Part shown: piece by piece, positions 12,808-26,106 of the stretch
Numbering within the stretch: position 1 is the stretch's first letter
How the letters are laid out: each line of letters starts with the position of its first letter
Source of the DNA: Flammula alnicola
Lineage: Eukaryota; Basidiomycota; Agaricomycetes; Agaricales; Strophariaceae
Direction of reading: 5' to 3'
Assembly (NCBI GenBank): GCA_015499995.1
Contig: JADNRV010000151.1
Location: 62,001-126,000 of the forward strand
DNA: 64,000 nt
Program-made: the position numbers and the translations under genes
Notes under the pieces: model-generated
Told to the model about the DNA's origin: nothing
What the model saw: the letters and a program-made list of their open reading frames with translations, nothing else
The model's database searches: none

Positions 12808-14421
12808 TCATTTGAACCCCCCAGCAAGCCAACCATTAACAGCATAAAAGCCTGTTACCTTATTCGGTTCAGTTTTAGCCAATAGGCTTCCCCATGGATT
12901 TTGTTTAGGCCCGAGATCTGCATGCAGAATGGCTCCAGCACTCTCAAGTATTTTAGCCTCGGCTTGGGCTTCTTCTTGGTTATACGCCTGCAAGAGAAAA
13001 TCAGGCGCGTCAGGAGGCAGCCGAACAAATAACTGCAAAAACCCACGGTAAAAATGGTCGGAACATTGCGTTGAGCAAGAAGAACGAGAGTGGTCTTCCA
13101 AGATGAAACGTCTTCTTCCGAACATCCAGAATTGAAGGCCACCGCTAAGTCCGGCTTGACGTAACGACGACCTTGACTTGCGACAAATTCGTGATATGTG
13201 CTGTATATTCGAGGTAAGATTCACAATAATTGACATATATCTATCATTATATTTTACCTTGGCTGTATATCTTGGATTCTCTTGCGCTTCTTCCTAGAGC
13301 ATTCGCTGTTGAACATTCGCCAATCAGTCAACCGTTATAATTAGATAAAAAGTATACATACGGGCAAGTATCCATTTCAGTCTCCGCTGGATGTCGTCCA
13401 CTAATAGCGCTGAGTTCTGGTCCACAGAAAGTCAACTAGATATGAGGGCGCCGCTTTCGGCGGTGAGGAGGTGCAATGAGTAGCAAGAAAGAAGGTATGT
13501 ACCCTTATATTGTTGACATCTGGAAGGCGATGCAGTATTTCTTCGAATATATCAGCACTCAGGACCTCTATACTGGCTGCTCCGAGTACCTAAGGCGAAT
13601 AATTCATTCATATGCAATGAACTCATCAGAAAGAACGCAACGACTAGTCAAGAAGGCTTACGTGAATATTTATGGTATCTTTCTTCGTCCATGCATCATC
13701 AGTGTTCAGGTTTTCAAGAGCGTATAATATCGTCATGGGCATCGAAAGACCTTCAGTGACCCCACGAAGCACTGTTTCAAGCTTAGCCATCCTGTCTACA
13801 GCAGGACCAAAGGCTTTTTTCAGGTTGTCCGAGAAGTCGGTCCAGTCAATGTTGCGCAAGGACGTCCAAGATGGTTTGGTACGTTCAGGTGCCCACTTGA
13901 ATGGGCCCCCGTTCGCACCTGCCATGAAAAGTGCAAATCTAGCATCCTGAAGGTACAATTGATTCATGGCACAGTGGGAGAGACCGTTGCGACTGCCTTG
14001 ACAAGGAACTCCTTGATGAGTTGACTCCACACTTCTGCAGTGATCCTCTGAACAATAGAAGGAAATTTTACAATCAGGACACGGTTTCAGGTTTGGATGT
14101 GGTGATTGTTGCCCTTCAGAGGCCTCGAGACGAGACATGAGGTCCGTACGACCACTTCGGATTTTGGGGTGAGCAATTGACCATTGAAGATGAGATTAAT
14201 CCATACCATGCCAGACAGCGGGGCTGCCATCCGACCAAATTCCGCTCTTCCAAGCTTAGCGGGCGCTTTAACTCGCGTTCCAACATAGTCACTTCGACGC
14301 CCGAGACACTATGTGTGCCCTCATTAACCAGCTCCACATTGCCGACCTGGCTAAGGATGAAAGAATGGAGTTTGAAGGGAACCAAGAGTTCGGAGCCATG
14401 TTTCGATTCGACAGCCTTCAT
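12808..14421 (-). CDS. MYND zinc-finger protein with MSS51 C-terminal-like domain
   Basis: Seven exons join in phase: 14207-14421, 13662-14154, 13503-13589, 13362-13435, 13258-13305, 13047-13200, 12808-12987, giving 416 residues. The N-terminal part carries a MYND-type cluster (WQPRCLAC, KPCPDCKISFYCSEDHC, PCQGSRNGLSHC). The middle and end match the MSS51-C-like family of basidiomycetes: FEEILHRLPDV, TFCGPELS, TCPECSRKKRKR, YHEFVASQGRRYVKPDLAVAFNSG, and a terminal NPWGSLLAKTEPNKVTG. In yeast Mss51 is a COX1 translational activator, but these mushroom proteins are a separate, expanded branch and their role is unknown. One intron is only 56 nt, typical for this genome. Confidence 0.85.
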
Positions 14422-15198
14422 TGTCTTGCAGATTCCTTTATGTTTAGACCAATTCGCCTAGTGTCGATACGCGTCAGAAATCACGATATTGTTATATGCA
14501 ATAGTTAAGATGCATACTTTTTGGCACGCTAATAAGCAAAAACCGTAAGTATTTTCATTCATAATCTATGAATGGACGAGACGCACTCGATCCACAATAA
14601 TAGACACGAAGACATCCACCACACCTGTGCAGAGGAGCTTCACCTTTTTCTCGATAGCATTGATAACATGCTTGACCGAGGCTGGCCAGGATTGGTGGTA
14701 TCCGAACTCCATGGGTGTCCATGGCACCTTCGAGAGTCGTGTTGGTAGGAGAGTGAGCTCAAATTTGAGCCACTTATGTAACGCCTGCGTGCATGGAGGG
14801 CACGGACCAGTTAGTAGTGATATCATCGACGCGTTTGATGAATCTTTCGCGACAATTTAGAAAGTGTATTGCTGAGATGAGCTTTGAGAATCGTGTCCGA
14901 AGACTTTGAAGTAAGTAGGCGTAGCCTGAGGCCAGCCGAAGCAGATCAGCCAGGCTCTCGACAATTTTTAGCATGTCAGTCTAGATCTTTGACATCTCTG
15001 CAGGGTCATGAACGCCAATGGCTCTGGAAAATAATAAATGCAAAGGCGAGAACGCCCCGGAATCCGGATTCCGCCAGCCAGTCTAGACATTGTCCGAGTC
15101 CAACCAGTATTTAAGATTCTGAACTTGAATGAAAGTTGCACATATCTAAAGTTATCTCCATCTTCTATCCCATAACTCACTCGACTTGAACACCAGAC
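14422..15198. other. Intergenic; weak coding-like text on minus strand
   Basis: On the minus strand at 14566-14974 two overlapping frames look mildly coding (a segment ALHKWLKFELTLLPTRL and one NCRERFIKRVDDI) with a CTACTAAC branch-like site between them, but no donor joins them in phase. I see no recognised gene. Confidence 0.4.
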
Positions 15199-16023
15199 AT
15201 GCTAAACGGACTACCTTCGACAACCGATGTCGTCTTTGTCGACACTCTTCGGGTAGAGGCCAATCTCGGACCAGACTGTTGGGGACGAGAAAGGGCTCAG
15301 CCTATTGAGGTCACCGTGTATCTTCATCTAAAGGAGTCGTATCTTCAGGCTGCCGGAGAATCCGACAATGTACTGGACTCCGTCCATTATGGCCATCTCA
15401 CCAAAGCAATCAACACACTAATAAGGTCGAGAAGCGAAAGCGATATGCCGTGTTTCAAAGGCGCGGATGACTTGGTCAGAGCCGTCACCGAACGTGCATT
15501 CGAGTTGGCTGGAGAGGCGGCAGCGGAAGTGCGAGTGGTCCTGGATGTTCCCAAGATGATCTTGCTCGCGAGCGGGTTTCGCGTCGATGTTACCACTGTG
15601 AAGGGCACACCCACCCTGATGTCATCGAAGAAGGTCCTAGTCAAGGACATCATTCTGCCGGTGATCATCGGCATCAACCCACCGGAGAGAGAAGAGAAGC
15701 AGAGAGTTGTGATCAATATCGTCTTCCACGAGAACGACAGCCAGAGCCCGGCGGTTGATTATCGAGAGGTCATCTCGAAGTTGTCTAAGGTGCGTACTTC
15801 TTACCCATTCCCCTGAATCTTATCTAACAGAAAATGATAGGAGATCGAGGCATCATCATATCTTACTCTCGAAAAATTCGTGATGCAGATCGTCCGCTCG
15901 TCATGCTTGTCTTCGGACAAAATTGCCGCAGTGACTGCCCGAGCACAGAAGCCCAGCGCCCTTAGCTTCGCCCAATCTTCCGGTGTGGAAATCACCAGGA
16001 GGAGAGAAACCTTCTTGCAGTAG
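15199..16023 (+). CDS. Tandem dihydroneopterin aldolase (FolB-type) protein
   Basis: Exon 15199-15789 joins exon 15841-16023 in phase 0 across a 51-nt intron, giving about 257 residues. There are two successive FolB-like T-fold domains: the first begins DVVFVDTLRVEANLGPDCWGRERAQPIEV, the second begins KVLVKDIILPVIIGINPPEREEKQRVVINI. DHNA converts 7,8-dihydroneopterin to 6-hydroxymethyl-dihydropterin in folate synthesis. In many fungi these two domains form the N-terminus of the trifunctional Fol1 protein with HPPK and DHPS. Here a TAG follows directly and the next gene downstream is EMC1 on the other strand, so HPPK and DHPS are not attached. Confidence 0.85.
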
Positions 16024-16103
16024 TCTCGCGAAGGATCCTTCCAGGATGTCCTTCATATCGTAACACAGATTGCGTTCCCAATAAATATGTATTTTTATGA
16101 TCT

Positions 16104-19100
16104 CTATTGGTACCACCTTTCTCTCAACCTTTTCCTCTCCACCATGGGCCTCGTGACCAAGATCGCCAACAGCAACCCTGTCACGGTGAATACCAGCTGG
16201 ACCTTGTTGAAGCTCTCGCTGAGCACGTCAAAGGTGTTGGAAGGAGAGACCCGTGTAAGGAACATGTCTAGACCATAGGCAAAGACAAGAGATGTCGATT
16301 CTAGGAGAGCAGGCGAAGTGATAATGCGCTGCACGTTGGCGACCTGACAAGTAAAAAAAAAAAGTAAAAAATCATATCCTAAAGAAAAATAGACCGGACG
16401 AACATCGTAGTTGTGTGACAGAACTCGTCGAGCATCATTGGGAATGATAGGATCATATGGCATCAAGAACTCTTCTTGTTCCTCCGCAGTAACTTTTCGG
16501 TTTGGTCGTCGAGGATCGAACACACGCCTTGGGAAAGATTGCACTCTATGGTTCGTGGTTGCCACTTCATTACAATTGGTTAGCACGAAGTCAAGCAGAG
16601 ACATATATAGACGAACCAATGAGGTCTTTGCTCGTAATGCCGAACTTTGTCGAGGTAGGTGCCAATGCGGTTATAGCATGCGGGAAAACGTACGCCTTTT
16701 CAAGTGTCATAAAGTTGGCGCTATCGTTCGAATAGGATGAAAGGTCCGAGCTAGTGATAGAGATCAGCTGAAACGAAGGCAGAGGCGAGTTAAAGAGAGA
16801 AAAAAATACCTTTCTATTTTATTGTCCACCTGCTGTCCTTCATAAAACTCAACACTGACCATCCTGTACCCCTTCGTGCCTCCAACAGTCCCGCCAGCCA
16901 CCTCATCTTCATAATAATGATATACCAGCCAATTCTCGACAAGCGACGGCTTGATCTCGCATCCCTTGTTGGTCGCCTTAACTTCAGCATGATAAACCAC
17001 TGTCCCTTTCGTGCTGTCCACCACATAGATGCCGCACATCGACCTCGTAGGCGATGCAGTGAGAACAGTAAACAAGCGAGGATTAAGGTACTTGTATAAC
17101 GTCGTGCGATTGCCAAGGACCTTTCCGACGGAAGCTACCGGCCCACGAGTTGCTTGAGGGACAAGCGTCTGGACGTCTTCGCCCGGAGGGAGAGTAAGAG
17201 ACCACGTTGGGTGGGCGATGGGTCTATGCACAGTGTCGGACAAAGCGATCTGATGTCCCATAACTCGGTGGCGTCCTTCGACATTCGTACGAAGCGGGAA
17301 GGATAAGGTATCTGCAACGCTGGTAAAGGCGGCTCGAGTTTTTGGAGTGTCTGGGTAAAGATAGACCTGCGAACACAACTTACGATTAGATACATCAGTA
17401 AAAAGAAGAGAAAGGACGAACCTGCAAAAACTCATCAAACATAACCAGGAGCTTCGTCTCGGCGTTCAACAAGTAGCCCTCAACAAGAGGACCTTGAATG
17501 ATATCCTGTCCCTCAAAAATGCCACCGTCCGCCGATATTCCTGTAACATCCGCACCGGTCAACGCGTCCATATGGAACACGACAGTGTCGACCAAAGACT
17601 ACAAACACACGTCAGCCTAACCCAACACGGAAAGTCTGAAAAGGCATACGTTGTCCGCCCTTCTCTGGCCAACGAGGACGACCTCAGGATCACCGCCATC
17701 GCTGACTGTCTTCGTCACAAACAATTTTACAGGCTGAATGCTGCCTCCGATTTCTCCTGCCCAACCAAGACCAAGCACGCGACTCCACACGATCTCGCCG
17801 TTGCTGGAGTCAATGCCAAAAACTTTCCCGTACATGGTGCCAGCAACAATGATCTGGCGGAAGCCAAAAGTATCTCTGGATATACCTTCCGAGTAATTTG
17901 CGGATTTAGGCGCTGCAGAGTCAGTCGCGGATGCATAGGAGCCTGTGATGAATCTCTTGATGAAATTGACCAGGTATTGTGGGAAATCCTGCAAGAAACT
18001 GTCATGGGCGGAAATACAAACAGAGATGGTATGCTAAAACGCACCCGAGCGTCAGAGACCTGGCGCATGAGACGGCCCACAAATCCTTCCGTGGCGGCAT
18101 TATCACCCAACTCGCCCACAACTTTCTCAGGAATTTCGACCAACTCGGCAACGATTGTCGTTGCCAAAGACTCCTCCCTGGTCCATTTGAGCCCGCTTTG
18201 TTCCCACAGCTGGACCGCTCCTGTGCTCGTCGTAACCAACAAACGCGAGGTTACAGTCCATTCTGCAGGGTTTTCTGAGTCAAGGGCGACCTTCGAGAGC
18301 CAATCAATTAACGCAATGAGGACGAGACGGATGGAATGTGTTGCTTACATGACCGATAATTCCATTTGTCTTGGTGTTGAATGGGAAATAAAAGCCGCTA
18401 GCGAGTCCTTGACCTGACACCAAATGCCCGGCAAAGACGTCCGCGGAACCTTTCTACTCAAATACTTTTTAGAAGCGAAAAGTCAAGCTCAAAATGCGGA
18501 CACACCTCCATCTTATGGGACCAGTAGACTCTACCGACATATGGACGTCCATGAGCGTCTACTCCACCCGCATATGTTGATGCTGCATTCGCGTTTGAAT
18601 TGGCCTTGGACAATCGCGTCATTTTAGTGTTCCATCCATGACCGTACAAAGAGGAACTTACGGAATCCTTATATTCCCAAACTGCCTTAGGATAGCCAGT
18701 TTCTCCATCAATTTTGACAACAAAACTAGAACCATCTTTCCGAACGATCACAGCGTGTCCATGGTCGTTCAGGCCAACGTCCAGAATGTGGGCAAATCCC
18801 ATTCCCTTCATCGCCCGTGATTTCTCTTTGAGGGACGGATTTAATGTAAGATATCGGAGCGTGCCTTGTTCGAGCCATAGGGCAACTGGATCTGACATAT
18901 TTGAATGTGTCAGGGTGATGAATTGGGACAAGGGGTCGATAATGCTAGAAATGACGTTGGTGGATTTAATGACCTCGCCCTTTGAAGGGGATAGAGAAGT
19001 AATGTGGAGGGTGTAGGATGCAGTGGATTTGGCTACGCCGACAGCGTATATTGTGTCAGCCGTGAAGATGAGTCTTGAATGGATGACCAAGGATCTGGCA

Positions 19101-19805
19101 AAGGTATCGTAAGGAAAACAGAGCTTGGAATTGTAACCTCGCGTACCCTTGATCCGGAGACGTCCACGTCCATTTCACCTCTCCTGTGCTCCCGTTTATA
19201 TTCCTCACAGTGCATCCATTACTGAGGACATATAAATCCGTCGGGTTGGGCGAAAATATGATGTGTTTGCCGAAATGCAATGGCTCTGACAAGGCCCCCA
19301 CCTCGGGTGCATGGAGTCTCTTCTCAAGCAGCAGCTGTCCAGTGAGAGCGTCGAAAGTTCGTAATGTTGCCCCCCCAGGAGCAGAAAGTGTGGCGACGAC
19401 TATAACGATATTTCAGGCCTTCTGACAAAAGAAATTTGTATGCCAACATGGCTCACCATTATCCTGTTTGTAGTAGCCTACTATCCGATCCTCTGGATCG
19501 AAGACATACCTCCAGACTGATTGAAAAATAATGACAATGGCGTCCAATGCTTGCAGATAAAATTACGCACGAACGGATCCATCTACTGGTTCCAGTGCTG
19601 CAAGAACATTGTTGCCAGTTGCAGTAAGAATTATGCTCCTGTTTGCAACCCGATGAAATGAAGGAGCTGTCGTTATTGAGCCGGTTAGTGGTACACCAAC
19701 GAGATGCTTGTGCCAATCCACGACGCCGACGTCAGATTCATGAAGAGCCCAAGTCCCGACACATAACGAAAGCAAGGAAACCACAGTAGTTGGAAGCCGC
19801 ATCAT
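16104..19805 (-). CDS. EMC1: ER membrane protein complex subunit 1
   Basis: A multi-exon gene starts at ATG 19805 with a signal peptide (MMRLPTTVVSLLSLCVGTWA). First exons are 19571-19805, 19457-19516, 19147-19399 and about 18662-19073; further exons follow to the stop at 16104. The lumenal part is a PQQ-like beta-propeller (ALEPVDGSVLWRYVFDPEDR, NINGSTGEVKWTWTSPDQG, KVFGIDSSNGEIVWSRVLG). The conserved EMC1 C-terminal region reads VFDPRRPNRKVTAEEQEEF and MPYDPIIPNDARRVLSHNYDV, followed by a transmembrane helix (VQLVFTVTGLLLAILVT) and a short basic tail. EMC inserts and stabilises multipass and tail-anchored membrane proteins in the ER. No truncation or frame break was seen. Confidence 0.93.
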
Positions 19806-20102
19806 ATACGGTTCTGTGAGTTTACCGTGGTAGCCAGAGAAGACCTGGGTGAAAGTAGTCTGAATACGTGGAGATTACAGAGCCTGCTCGTCGCATAACG
19901 CGTCCACGGAAACCTTCCCACGGCTTCAATTGGGTCTGTCTCTAATCATGAGAGCTTTCAGTGATTTATCCACAACGATTTAGAGGCTCTTCCCATTTTA
20001 CAAACTCCATCCTTTTCATTAGAGATACTTGCCAAATTACTGTCAGATAACGGCGTTTCGACCTCCGTCTCCACCTGCCTCCGTGCTTGAGCCCCAACCA
20101 TA

Positions 20103-21461
20103 ATGACCGCCGACACTTACGATGCGGACAAGTGGATCGAACAGCTGCGCACATGCCAGCATCTACCTGAATCCGACATGAAGAAGCTTTGCGACCGGGT
20201 CCGAAACCTTTTGCTCGAGGAATCCAACATCCAACCTGTATCAAGCCCTGTGACGATCTGCGGAGACATACATGGTCAATTCTGGGACTTGCTGGAGCTG
20301 CTGAGAAAAGGCGGCGAGGTTCCGCAGACGAGCTACATCTTCATGGCACGTATGTTGTCTCCTAGCCCTTGGATATGAGGCGTAGCTAATCACTTAGCTT
20401 TTGCTCCATCAGGGTGATTTCGTGGACCGAGGTCATTACAGTCTTGAGACAGTGTCTTTGCTGCTCGCCCTCAAAGCCAGGTACGTTGACAAATTTCCGT
20501 ATCACAAAGTCTCAGCCCTAATCAATGATACCAATGCTACCTTGATAGATATCCTGATAGAGTAACTCTTCTTCGAGGAAACCATGAAAGCAGGCAGATT
20601 ACACAAGTTTACGGGTTCTATGGTTCGTTCCAGTCTCGAGATCGTCCCAGAAATGACGCTCATTTCTGCATAAGACGAGTGTCAGCAAAAGTACGGCAGC
20701 GCATCTGTGTGGAAGGCATGTTGTGGGGTCTTTGACTTCTTGAACCTTGCTGCGGTATGTCTGAGATATGGCTATATTTTATCCTTTGCCTCTCACATCT
20801 TGAATCCGATCTCAGATTATCGATGGAACAACTCTTTGCGTTCATGGTGGCCTTTCACCCGATATTCGTACCCTTGACTCAATACGAACATTGTCAAGAG
20901 CTCAAGAGATTCCGCATGAGGGTGCTTTCTGTGGTATGTGTCGAAACCTTACATCAATTCCAAACGTAACATTAACAGTCACTTCTTTTTATGAATAGAT
21001 TTGATGTGGTCTGATCCAGATGATATCGACAATTGGGCCGTAAGTCCTCGAGGGGCAGGATGGCTTTTCGGAGGTAGCGTCGTGAGGGAGGTCAGTTACC
21101 TTCTAATGTCATTTCTTTCTTATCTCCTTATCCTCAACATTTTCCCCAGTTCAACCACGTAAACGCTCTGAACCTCATTGCTCGCGCACATCAGCTTGTG
21201 CAAGAAGGATACAAGTACATGTTCGACGAACAACTCGTCACCGTTTGGTCCGCCCCCAATTATTGCTATCGGTGCGGAAACATGGCCTCTATCATGACAG
21301 TGCACGATGACGGCTCAAGAAGTTTCACCGTTTATGATGCTGCTCCAGAGAACGAGCAAGATAAAGTTCAAGGGAAACGACTAGTAAGCTGTCTGCCTTC
21401 GTTGAATCGCTCTCTTCTTATTTATATATGATTTCAGAATAATATGCCCTATTTCGTATAA
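20103..21461 (+). CDS. SIT4: Serine/threonine phosphatase catalytic subunit, SIT4/PP6 type
   Basis: PPP-family signatures occur in order: [43 protein letters not shown]. The N-terminus ([25 protein letters not shown]), [11 protein letters not shown] and [19 protein letters not shown] match the Sit4/Ppe1/PP6 branch better than PP2A or PP4. The first exon is 20103-20345 and the next 20413-20480; this first intron has a GC donor (ATG|GCACGT) and a CAG acceptor, the only joining that keeps frame. The last mini-exon codes NNMPYFV then TAA at 21459, so the terminal residue is Val where the family has a methylated Leu. The enzyme acts in cell-cycle and stress signalling with SAPS-type subunits. Confidence 0.93.
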
Positions 21462-24378
21462 TTTGTGATGCTTGTATGTGTAGTGTAGTCTATGATTTGT
21501 ATCCTTTTCTTTCAGCTGTGCCCTCCATCTTTGACTGCTCCGTGCTGAAATCATATACAGGCAGATATCTTTATAATGTGCTTCTTCATTTACCCTCGGT
21601 TGGTGATGGAGGGATTAGCCCGTTATTGCCTTTTCCTTTGAATGGTTTACTGGAGGCACTAACTTCAGCGCTGACGCCATGTCCCAAATGTGGCTGCTGA
21701 CTAGCGCTGAAGCGCTGACTGCTTACGTCGCCACCAGCGCGCTGGTGAGTACATTATTACAGTCTCTTAGTATTTCAGTTGAAGGTAAACTAACGCGTCC
21801 CTTGCAGACGTTATTGCACACTGAACGCACGCATTATCCAGAAAATAAAATCAAATACTCCCTAGAGACGTTGCACTGTACTTTACATGTCGTGTGGGGT
21901 CTTTTCTCGCTCGACCTTCTTCAGAAGGCATGTGTTCTGACTGGCTGGCGGCAGAGAAAATACTCACAGATGAACATTGGACGGAGTTCTCGGGATGTGG
22001 CATTACTTTTGACTAGTTCATCGTCAGTCGTCTGACATTCGCTTAGTCGCTTAGTCCAAGGTGTCTGGACCTCGTTCTTTCTAGAGTGTCTGAAAGCCCT
22101 CGATCCCTTAGTTGAATACCTTTTCGACTAATCTGGTACAGTGTAACGGCACTCCTTGACACACCTTACTATCAGCCTTTAGGACATGCCCATTTCTCGC
22201 CGCATTGTCAACGTTTCTCTGATGGTCCTATTCTTTGCAACAAATTTCCTTCGCCCTGGGTGTCCTCCTGCTGTACTTACAGTAAACTTCTCCCAGCGTT
22301 CTCTGCTCTACCAGAATATTTTTAGAGACAACGGCGAGGTTATCCCCCCGTCGTCGGAGGTTGAAAGCAATGACACTGGTCATGCAGCGCATCTGCACCC
22401 CTTTGCCATTTATCCTCGACTTCTGTCGTAAGTGCTCTAAAGCTTTTTCTGTGACTTGCAGATTCTGAAACCTCGCATCAGCATGTAAGTACGATGGCTG
22501 TGTGCAACCATTCATTTCATTTGTCAGGTCCTACCAAAAAAAAGTGTGGCGCCCGTCAATTACGAGACTACAGCTTTCTCAATCACTCTTCCGCCACAGA
22601 GGCCCACGTTTACTGATAAATCTATGGAGCCAGGAGATTGCCGCCAAATGGCTTCTCTCGGATCAACCCAGTACATAAAATGTACGGCATGGCACAGCCT
22701 TGTGTTCCTTAGCAAGCTAGCGCCAATGCATCTATCTTTACAAAGTACATACATACTCTAAGTATAATTACACAGGCAATGGTCTGCGCGGAAATTTCCC
22801 GCGGGCGACGGTGCAAGCAGACTGAGGGCCAGCCTAAAGGTGACCAACAGTTTGATCTGGAAGCAACTCACGTTTTTAAATCTCAGTCGGCTGACGAGCA
22901 CTGAGCGTAGGCTGCCTGCAATCTCGGCTAACGGCCTGTAGGCAGCTTGAAGGTCGATTAGTACGCACTATACCGCATTTGGTAAATTCTCCGAAACTAC
23001 AATCCTGGTCTATTCACGAAAATGAGCATAAAATAGCAATATTTATTGCACCTGTAGGGTGTATGTACCACGAGAACAGGGGAAAAATAGCAACAGGGAC
23101 ATAATGTAACATAAATAATGGCAAGACTAGCAACTTCCAGCGAAGATAAACCAAACCGGTTCCTTCGAAGGCGGTGCCGTGACGTGGCGACGTGGCACCG
23201 CTCACGAATGACCTCTCGCCATTGCTTGAATGCATTTCTATAGAAGGATGAGATGGGATATGAGACCTCTATCTATCGTAACAGGAGTAATGAAAGAACT
23301 TACACTGGGGTGGATGTCTTCGATGACCATAATTGAAGGTCGTCCGAGTCTGATTGGGGCCAAAAGTGATGCCGTTGGAGGTTAGAAGAGAGGGCTGAAG
23401 GCTACTCAAGTGGGGAGGAAGGAGGGAAGGACTGGCAGTGGAAAGCGAGGGGAGGAGGCAGTCCGAGGTGAAGGGCTTGTGCGTTGGTTGAAGTTCAACA
23501 TGGGGGGAAGAGGACAAGCATTGCTGGCAGTCACAGCGTGATGTGAAGGCGGAAATTCTCTAAGTCCACAAGCGACGCGCTGCCCGGAGCTAGCCGTGCA
23601 TGGGAACGGCAGTCTGTAGGCAGAGTACAAGCAGATATACAAGATACCCACAAGCACAGTACGTAGGTGATGTGCTGGCAGTGTTTGCTAGCAACCAGTG
23701 GTTTAAATACACGAGAAGCTTGTAGGTCAATTTACGCTCTGCTTGGAGGCTAGCTTACAGGTCACCTGCAAGTTGCACGGCCTACGGGTGACCTGCGCGT
23801 GAACCATTGGCTGTGTATCTGGTCTGCATCAGCCGATTGCATGTTAATATGAGTGCGCTGACGACATTAACGTATATCAGGCACAAATACATTGATTCTC
23901 ATTGCCGCCCAAAGGATTGCCGAAGGATTCGAATTTCGCGATGTCAACCTAAAACTAACTGGAACCAAGGTAAGTAACTTACTGGTTGGCATTTTACTGT
24001 TTACGTTCTCCGCGCCTCCACCAACTGATACTGACATCTTGTCTGTTCTTTTTCCTCCGAGGTCACCGCTCAGGTCAGCCTCAAGCGCTCACGTTCTATA
24101 TTGGTTTTCTCCTTTCAGATAATAAGCTCCCATAAGCTCCCATGCCCCATGTTTCACGTGGGTGTACAATCGCAAAAGCGGATGCGCAACCAGCGGTGCC
24201 TTGTTGCGATAATCTTTTGGGCACCGCGCCGTTATGATCGGAAAACATACGTTTTCGTTCCATGGATCCATATTTATTATGGCCCATTGCGATGCTCGCG
24301 TAGACTCTCCCCTCCCGTCGACACCTGTCGATACTCATCCGTTGGCGACTGCGCCTTGGTCCCCTCATTCTTCCACCC
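21462..24378. other. Intergenic, no gene recognised
   Basis: No convincing ORF occurs in 2.9 kb. Short inverted GCGCTGAAGCGCTGA-like words lie at about 21665-21745, and GTAGGC/GCCTAC/GGTGACCTG words recur at about 22830-22950 and 23720-23800, possibly decayed mobile DNA. I could not define ends. Confidence 0.5.
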
Positions 24379-26106
24379 ATGTCAAGCATCAGCGAAAGCC
24401 AGTACGTTGACCTGTACGAAGGCAACCTAATCCCTCTCCGTGTCGTTCGTACGTTTGTCTGCTTCTATATCGGGAAAAGTCGTTTTGATCACGAATTCGG
24501 TGCTTAAAGTTGCTTCCCTGGTTTGGGTTCTTCATGACTATTGTAAGTTCTTGCCTTCGGAAGCATTTTGCCCTACTTAGCATGAATATTTAGTCGTTAC
24601 TCTGGAAGATGAGGTATGTATCAAAAAACGCTTCTCCGTGGTCTTATGGTGTTACTCTGGTCTAATGGCGAGTGAAACAGGTTCGCTACATCTGGGTCAG
24701 CATTTCCTTCACCCGACTCCGAACATCTCAGCGTCCTGACAGCTGGTGGGATCTAGTCACAAAAACCTAATTTCGGTCGATTCATGTTCCTTTGGGTACG
24801 TCGGTAACGATGGCTCCATCGTCCTGCCCATCTGACAATTTTGATAGGTTCGCTATTACACTATATTTCTTGTCGGATTCGATGTACTCCAAATCCACAC
24901 GTTTGCAATCCCTGGCGTCGCCTCTCATGCATTGTCCGTCATTCTTCGTACCTCGATTGAACTTCAGTCTCACAAATTGCGATAGATGTGTTGCCGCGGA
25001 TCCAACGACGCGGTTAGTTGGTGCGGTTAGCCTATGGTCTGTGGAAATCATCATGCAGCTACGGATCTACATTTTATACAACCGGTCGAAAAGGGTTCGT
25101 AAAGTAGTTTATTCTCTCCTCGTGTCCCAGCATTCTGAGCCATTGAAATAGGTCGCATTATTCAACGGAGTACTTTTTCTTACCTCTATAGGCTTATTTC
25201 TCTGGCTTGTGATAGTAAATGCGGTGCGAAGAAGTAATGTACTTCGAGGATCAATCGCCAAGTTACCGCTGCCAGGGTGTCCTACGGTCAACGGCGGCAC
25301 CGAATGGGCGCAATGGATTCCTGGTACGTCCTTTGGTTTACTAAGACTCTAAGATAACGTCTAATCCATTTCAGCAACTGCGTTTGAGGGTGTCCTCTTC
25401 GGATTTGCATTGTACAGAGCTGCTATGTCAGTTGCCGCTCGGACGAAACTAAATCAACGGCTGTCACTCACGGCTATCCTCATCCACGAGAATATTCTCT
25501 ACTTCTTGGTGTACGTTCATTCCTTAGAGAAACATTCACCCTCTGCTGTGAACTTGGTATACTGACATGGCGTTTTGGATGTAGAGTTTCATGTATCCTG
25601 GTCCTTAATAACCTCATGGTGGTGGTAAGCCGTCTGTTTATTAATCGATATTGGCAACGTAATATCTCAACATATACTAACTAATGTCTCTCTCCAGGGT
25701 GCAACGCGAATCCCATGGTTTGGATTTGGGTAAGGAGTTCTTGTCCATTATACCTGGACAATCATCTAAAGTTACACCAGACCCTTCCACGCAGCAGTCG
25801 GTATCGCCACCTGCCGCATGCTGATCCATCTCCGGAAATTCGCCATCAAGAACCTAGACGGGCCGAACCAGACCTCGAATAATACCAAGATGACGGCGGG
25901 AGGACCAGTCTTCAATAGGACTCAAGAAAACCAGGAGAGTTATTATACGGAAGATTCGATTCCAATGACCACGATATCGGTTGACGCGCCGAGCTTACGA
26001 ACCATGCATGTATGTATTTCCTACCTTTGACTGCCTTAACGTTGGTACATATTTTGATTGTAATTTTCAGGAGAAAACGCCTGCCCAGCCTTTAATATTG
26101 ACATAG
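24379..26106 (+). CDS. DUF6533-type seven-helix membrane protein
   Basis: The start ATG 24379 gives MSSISESQYVDLYEGNLIP; the second exon adds VLASLVWVLHDY and the third VTLEDEVRYIW, which together form the hallmark DUF6533 start (DY...L..E...IW). Later exons give hydrophobic helices around LVGAVSLWSVEIIMQLRIYIL, FLTSIGLFLWLVIVNAV, AFEGVLFGFALYRAAM and ILYFLVVSCILVLNNLMVV, and a polar C-terminal tail ending at TAG 26104-26106. At least seven small introns are needed. The family is large in Agaricomycetes, integral to membranes, and of unknown function. Confidence 0.8.

Noticed and set aside
17494..18417. 307-codon plus-strand ORF
   Set aside because: It is antisense to several well-supported EMC1 exons, has no recognisable domain and crosses EMC1 introns; a shadow of EMC1 codon bias.
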